Below, piece after piece: positions 57,881 through 64,000 of a DNA stretch of 64,000 nucleotides. The notes beneath the pieces were generated by a model, which was not told the DNA's origin, did no database searches, and saw only the letters and a list, made by a program, of their open reading frames with translations. The position numbers were made by a program, and so were the translations under genes. Numbering within the stretch: position 1 is the first letter of the stretch; each line of letters opens with the position of its first letter. Origin of the DNA: Plasmopara viticola. Lineage: Eukaryota > Oomycota > Peronosporomycetes > Peronosporales > Peronosporaceae. The stretch is taken from the NCBI GenBank assembly GCA_001695595.3, contig MBPM02000046.1, forward strand, positions 1-64,000, in the 5' to 3' direction.

Positions 57881-60800
57881 TTTAAGCACTCAGATAGACA
57901 AAGCTCTGAATCTAATGGCTGCGCAAGGTCATAGGTGCCAGCTGCCTGCTTCCGCACAATAGACTTTTGGTATATCATCACCCCCCCTTGCTAAGCATAT
58001 GGCTCGTTTGAATGGAAGCCTGGGCAGCTATACGCCTGAAATAGAAATGGGACGTTTCAAAGGTAATGATAGTTTAAGAGATAAATGTCTTTGTAACCTT
58101 CCTTACCGGCAATTAAGGTTTTCTACCTGAATCAGCAGTCGAAGGCACGTGTGGGTGAGATAAATTTTATAGTTCGCAATACATTACGGCTAGCATTTTT
58201 GTTAGCGGTTAGCACAGAACCTCAGGTAGACAAATGCAACCACCAAGGACAAGTAAGAGCTGTACCAGAAAGGAATGGAAATGCGACAAGAAGGCTATCG
58301 ACAGCGAACTTGTACTCGATTATCTGCAGGGATAGCTGACAGTTCGACCGGTTTGAGTGCCACGACATATGCGTTCCAATCGGAATTACCGCCTGAGGTA
58401 TCAGAGCATTTAGACCACAAGAAGTTCAGATATTCTGAGCTATTGGCTCAGTATAAAATCGGAGATATCTCAATACACAACACGCTTGGTGATGTAAATA
58501 TATCTTCTGCATTAAGTGAGGATTTGTTTCGATTAGCTATACTGTTAGCGTATGTCACAAATATACTGCACCATTACAAGAGTTTAATATTGTACTATGC
58601 TATAAATTTGGTGATCAGGGACCCCTTATATCCGACAACCAACAAAAAAGAGGAACAAGGTAAGATATTGATCTCATGCTAAGCACAATGTACTTCCCAA
58701 GCTCTGAAATCTTTGAAATTGTCACCGATATTGTAGCTTGCCATGCAAACGAAAATAAGTGACTCAATTATATTCTCAGAACAAAACTAACAGTGCAACA
58801 GCGACTACAAAAACGCCTATACCAAGAAATGACGCGTCGCTTAACAACACGCTGGCTGTACGTTGTACGATGCACTTGATTTGAAGATGTCAATTGTCAG
58901 GCTCTACTGAAGGTCTCCTCGTGGTGATATGTGCGCCTAGGTGCATATTCCTCGAGCTGTTTGTGATTACACAAAGACTGATGAACACTTTTACAACGTC
59001 TGGCCGCTTGGTCACTCGATTGTTCGACAATTACGGACTTTTGCTTGGACATAATTAGACGTTATCTTTATCTAGTTTCGCTTTGAAGAAGAAATATTTG
59101 TACCAAAAGCGCGTTTAGGTCAACTAAGGCAAGTTTTTTTCACCAAGATAGCTACTAGGCTCATCTCTTCATCAAATTACGTAAAAGTTTAAGATAGCAG
59201 TGGATAATCCTCTAGCACCAACCTCAAGAGCAATCTCAGGCAAGCACACTTAGTAGCGAAATTATGCTGTTATTTAATGAAAGGCGTGAGCTACAGACAA
59301 GAGCGGTCTCTTCGGCGCCTCCCTTCCGCCAAAGTTAGTGGCAGTACTATGTAGATAGCGTTGTGAATTAGAGGTAGTCCGCTTGTGCCAGAAGCTTCAT
59401 GTAAAAGAGTTTGTTTTGCTTCACAGAACTTAGCTGCCACCATCCAAGCCAACCACCTTAGACTTATGAACTCACGATCATTGGCTTAAAGTGCGATTTG
59501 ATTACTTTCTAAGTCAAAGACAACCCAATTCTGAGATGTCTCGTGCCAGGGGGTGGAAATCTAAGCTCGAGCGAGTATTTAAAGTGTTTCTAACTATACG
59601 CTTATCCGGGTCCAAAATATGCAATTAGTGTACGAAGCGCTTGTTTTTAAAAGCCTGAGCACAACAAAAGCCTTTGAGTTGTCATACGTGAGCCGGGCTA
59701 AGCTGTACTGCTTCTAGGCTCTTAACCCAAAGCCACTAATTTTTGACCAGCAAGTGCTACGAGTTGGAGCAGGGATCTCATAGCTTTTGCTTCGAGGAAG
59801 CATGATCTCAATCGTTCGAATTTATCCAATCAACACGAAACGTAGATCGCTATTTGCCTGACTTACTAAGCTAATCAAAGACTTGACACAAACCTTATCC
59901 AACTTTTACACTCAAGTTGTATATTACTTTTGTTCTTGATTAAACAATGTATTTCGGAAACTTAATTTTATAGCAATTGCTATTCAACATGGTAGTTGCC
60001 ATTAACATGCTATAAGCAGTCATCGAAAGATGTACTGGTTTTCACTGGCTCCCCATTACTTAACAATGTAAATTCCTTAATGATGCCCTAAGGATCTGCC
60101 ATACAATTTGATTATATTACTATTTAAAGTCACACCCTTAAGGTTTGTGTAACCACGTTACAGTAGAAGTCTACAAACAGGGACGCTTTATCGTCAATGC
60201 AACTACATCGATGGAGGAAATGCAGTAGTTTTCAATAGACTTGCTGTCAGAATAGTAAGTTTCGCAGAAGACTCATCTGTTATATAGAGAAAGTCCACGC
60301 CATTTCCTAGAGGTAACGACACGATGTACAGTCCCCGCATTCATGATGTCGCTAACGCCGAGGACTAGAGAGAAGATCAAGCCAGAAATAACAACGCCTT
60401 GGTGGTCCGAGCGACCAAAATCACAATGAGCTGACTATTGGCTGTGCAACTCGCCCACTCCCCCCCCTCGGCAGAGACGCAGGTCGCCGGCTCTTCAGCG
60501 GTAAATTTGCTCTTGTAACATTGGATCCGACGAGAAAGATAAAAAAAATTTAGGTTGGTTTTCCTGGACGATACAAGTCATGACACCGCGCCGTATACGC
60601 ATCGGCTTCGCGCGCTTGAAGGCTCTTTTGAGAACACTTTTTGCGTGGCGTTTACAAAAAAAGATTGGCTCAAAAAAACATTGCTTTAAAGCGCCCTTTC
60701 GGATGCTAGATCGTGTGTAAGAAGTGCTCAAGGATACTGTCTCTATCATGGGCTTACACCCAATTGACAAGTAGCAATGTTTCTTGCGCGGTGGAGTGTA

Positions 60801-63800
60801 CGACACCAAAATAGCTTTTATAGCTGCTACCAGTGGTTTAGTTGCGGCTTCTTCGAAACAACGCCGAACACTGCCGAGGAAAAAAGCTCAGGATAACCGC
60901 AAACCCTAGTGGCTCTTGCCATGAGTTCACAATCGGATCGTTGCCGCGCGTCTCAGAGCCAGGTGTCGATAAAGTCGCTTCTCTTCTGATGGGCTTCAGG
61001 TTTGGCCGTTTACATAACACATACAACGTTATACGTACTATATGGCGGTAGCAATAATTACTGCTAGCTACCGTTCGACCACCCGTTCTCGCCCTATCAG
61101 GAAAGCCAGGCGCAAATTTCTAAGTTTTGAAGAGACGATTACAAATTTTTTTAATCTTTTATAAGATTTGAAGATCTGAGGTTCACAGTACCTCCAAAAA
61201 TACACCGCATGAGATATTGAGCTCGAAATCATCGTGTAGGAAACTTCGATATTGTACAATTAATACTATAAAAGATCCCAAGAAAGGCTATTCGAAATGC
61301 TTGTTCATACAAAAATAAGGCATTTTGGTATCGAGCAATACTTATCTCCCTTATATAAAGTTTTCAAAATACCTCTTTCTTGTACGATCAAAGAATCACT
61401 TTTTTTATTTTGAGCAATATAATTGCATGCCTTGCTCTAATGATTATATTCGGCCATATTTTTGCTAAGACAGGGGTTTATTTTCGTTAAAAAAATAATT
61501 TAAGCGAGAAAGTAGAGAGTTTGGTATATCGCACCGCTCACCCACAAAGGTAAGCAAAATGTTTGGTGAATGTACAAAAGGGTGTAAGCTTAAAACCGTC
61601 AATGCGCAAACCTTTTTGCTAAATGCAAACTGTGATGCCATATCCCATACACTGAGTGCCTTATTCTGAAGCCCAAGATTTAATTTCGCCGTCTCTTTAA
61701 ATGTCTGAGGATAGTCTTCTTTCAATACTAAAAAGAAGATTTTTACTGACTGGTGCAGCGTTTGCTAAGACGCAGCGAAAAATTTAAGTTTTCTGTCTGA
61801 CAACATTCTCTTATACAGACCAATACATTGGAATACTGAAAACATTGACAATATTGCTTTCGTTCTTTAGTTATACTGGCTGAAGAAGATGCTCAATGCA
61901 TCATCTTAAATAAGTAACACACTAATAAAACTATTTTACGTTGCCATCAAGTTACGGCAAGGCAAAGAATTCCTGACCTTACACCAGTCCGCCAATATGG
62001 GCACGCTATTTGATGTAGCCGACCGAGAGCCGTGGGCTTGACCCTTTACATATTAGCACATGCCTGGCCCCTCATTTATTCATCCGAAAAGACGTAAATC
62101 AAAATTTAGCTGAAAAAATATCTTAGTGGAGCATCATGTGCCTTCAGAAATACAGGTTTTCGTCTTATTGAGCAAAGATCCAGAATGAATCTGCCATGTC
62201 CATTAAAATTATAGCGGACTCTCGGACCACTTAGAGCGATGCAATTGCGACACCTGCAAATATTCATTACTCGGTTTTTCTGCATCCTTGCCTTTAAAAA
62301 CATAGCTCACTTGAGTCTTAAACTGGGATCCGTGTTGCATGACTGAAGAAGTCGACCTTCAATAAAGCTGTTAATGTTCAATTTATACTGCCACAAAGTC
62401 CGTCAAGCACAGAAGTGCACCGGCAAGCACAGAAATTGTGCCGAGTTTGCTGCATTTGGCGTGAAATGTTATATGTGCACATAATAACAGTCTTTATGCC
62501 ATTATTTACACAATTAGGCGTATTTATCGCCATCCGCGATCTGAAGATACCAACTAAGGGCTTGATGCCTTGAAGGTGAGCTTGACATTTCTTAAAATGC
62601 GTACGTTCATGCGATTTACCCCTTGTCGAGATTGGGGTAGCTTTGTTTTCAATAGTTACTGTACTGAATCGAAAGACAAACTTCTCATTGTCCTCATCGA
62701 GTGACGATACGTTAAAATGACGGCCGATTTTATAGCGTCGCAAAAAGCGTAAAACGACTTTGTCTTATCAGACAAAACCGAAACGGATGCTTGCAGGAGG
62801 CTTCTCGATACGCTATTTAAAGTATTCTTTTGCTAAATCCTCCACCATTACTCAATGGCATGTTCATTAGGTGATACAAAAGCTTTGTGAGGTCCGCTTA
62901 ATATTGTAGTTATACGGTTGGCTGAGGTGCGCCTTCTAGTTCATTTGAGATTGAGGCATACTCTATGGCTACTTACAAAGCAGTTGTTCTTACTGTCTTC
63001 TATAAGTCATTTGTCGCTGTTGGCATAAGCATCTTTGGTCTATATGACCAATTTATTCATGTGCCGACCAATTCCTTCATAGCGTCCACATATAAATAAA
63101 TTTCTCAGGTTTGTTCAGGCAAAACCCCTTTATCGTCCAAAAAGTTGTGTGACCTAACGGATTAGCGTCACCGGAGCAATCGGTTTACTTCCATGTCATG
63201 CTGATTCGGGTACTGACGGCTGCGAAACAAATCACCATTCACATGTACAAAGTGTGTCAGTACATGCTGTTCAATACCACGTTATTTTAAACTTGGTGGT
63301 TGTAATTTTTGTTTAATCAAGAAACCTTTTGTTTCCACTTTTGTTTGGGCGCGGTACTCAGAAAGGATTTGACGGGTGAAAAAGTTTCGAATTCGGAACC
63401 ATGCCAACTCTGCCTTTTCAGTTAAAAGGACATTAATGTACCTCGTGGTAGTGGCTACAGAATACTTCGAGCTGGCACGAGGCCAATCTCGTATCTGTCA
63501 TGGCTAAGTATTTCTTCATGAAGAAACTTCGACACTTCAAGATCCACAAGCACACCAAATAAAACAAGACTATGTATGAAGATAATAATTTATGTGGGTC
63601 CTCAAGAGACGTGTTTATTTTTGAAAACTCAACGTCTGAGAAGCTTACAGCTTTTGCTTTATAGCCAAAATTTCCCGAGTTTCAGCAGCTCGAATGTCTC
63701 CGGCAATGTCTTAAATTGGACCACACCTGCCGAGACACGACGATGACAAGTTGAGCTATCAGTAATTTGTGATGCAATCCAAGGGCGATTTGAAACCGCG

Positions 63801-64000
63801 TTTATGCTCATCCTATGTATTTGCTGTCAGCAAACCTTTGCTTTCACTGTCGCTGGAATATCTATGCTATCCGATTGCGAAAGCTGGACTAATACTACGC
63901 AACTTGCCTATGGAGCTATCGAGAACGCCATTTTCACTTATTTTGTCAGCCGTCGCTACCAGCAAAAATTCTTACCTGCTAAAAACGACTCAAATGCGTT
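57881..64000. other. gene-poor stretch to window end
   Basis: A 135-codon plus frame (58275-58682) begins at an ATG and has a protein-like middle (LPPEVSEHLDHKKF), but no domain is recognised; it may be linker sequence of gypsy fossil 4. Minus frames at 60495-60809, 61465-61725 and 62378-62743 are unassigned. No RNA gene or repeat array is seen. Confidence 0.4.

Noticed and set aside
9954..64000. tRNA and rRNA genes
   Set aside because: I looked for B-box-like GGTTCGA contexts with a plausible cloverleaf and found none that fold. A tRNAscan/Infernal run would be decisive.

Overview
The window is a chromosome end from an oomycete, most likely a downy-mildew or Phytophthora-type genome. Evidence: a terminal CCCTAAA/TTTAGGG telomere, an intact Ty1/copia element with a gag-pol in one frame, decayed Ty3/gypsy and copia remnants, and a gene fusing PH, C2, two VASt-like domains and a DysF (peroxin/dysferlin) domain, an architecture I associate with stramenopiles. 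No species can be named from sequence alone. The left edge (base 1) is the physical end: the strand shown carries the C-rich telomere strand.

Bases 1-9953 are a layered telomeric/subtelomeric zone. Telomere repeats (1-301) are followed by a full-length Penelope-like retroelement (PLE) that lacks a GIY-YIG endonuclease. It has an ORF1 (1365-2288) and a reverse transcriptase in the -1 frame (1919-4138), flanked by near-identical ~330-355 bp direct repeats (pseudo-LTRs). A second telomere array (4504-4647) lies behind it, then a 5'-truncated older copy of the same PLE, then a still older repeat unit. Degenerate telomeric DNA sits at each junction. This is the layout expected if the element is repeatedly added to exposed chromosome ends. 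A young, intact Ty1/copia element (4800-9563, two 338-bp LTRs about 98% identical) has inserted into the older PLE copy. Every PLE repeat unit carries a conserved RNA-like motif that resembles a hammerhead ribozyme.

Bases 9954-64000 are gene-poor. Supported genes are a large intronless membrane/lipid-transfer-like protein (20899-24066, +), a probable multi-exon PH-domain gene (30297-31388, -), and a putative secreted protein made of about twenty 29-residue Gly/Val/Asp/His repeats (38422-40263, -). The rest is a retroelement graveyard: a copia polyprotein fossil (26200-27790, -) and four Ty3/gypsy fossils recognised mainly by their protease signature (about 12540-14480 +, 33070-35250 +, 45720-46040 -, 57590-57880 +). 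A 52-bp-arm hairpin lies at 37854-37969.

The most interesting system is the telomere-PLE partnership: successive endonuclease-less retroelement layers, telomeric repeats forming the element's own stop codon and boundaries, and a structured RNA in the repeat unit.
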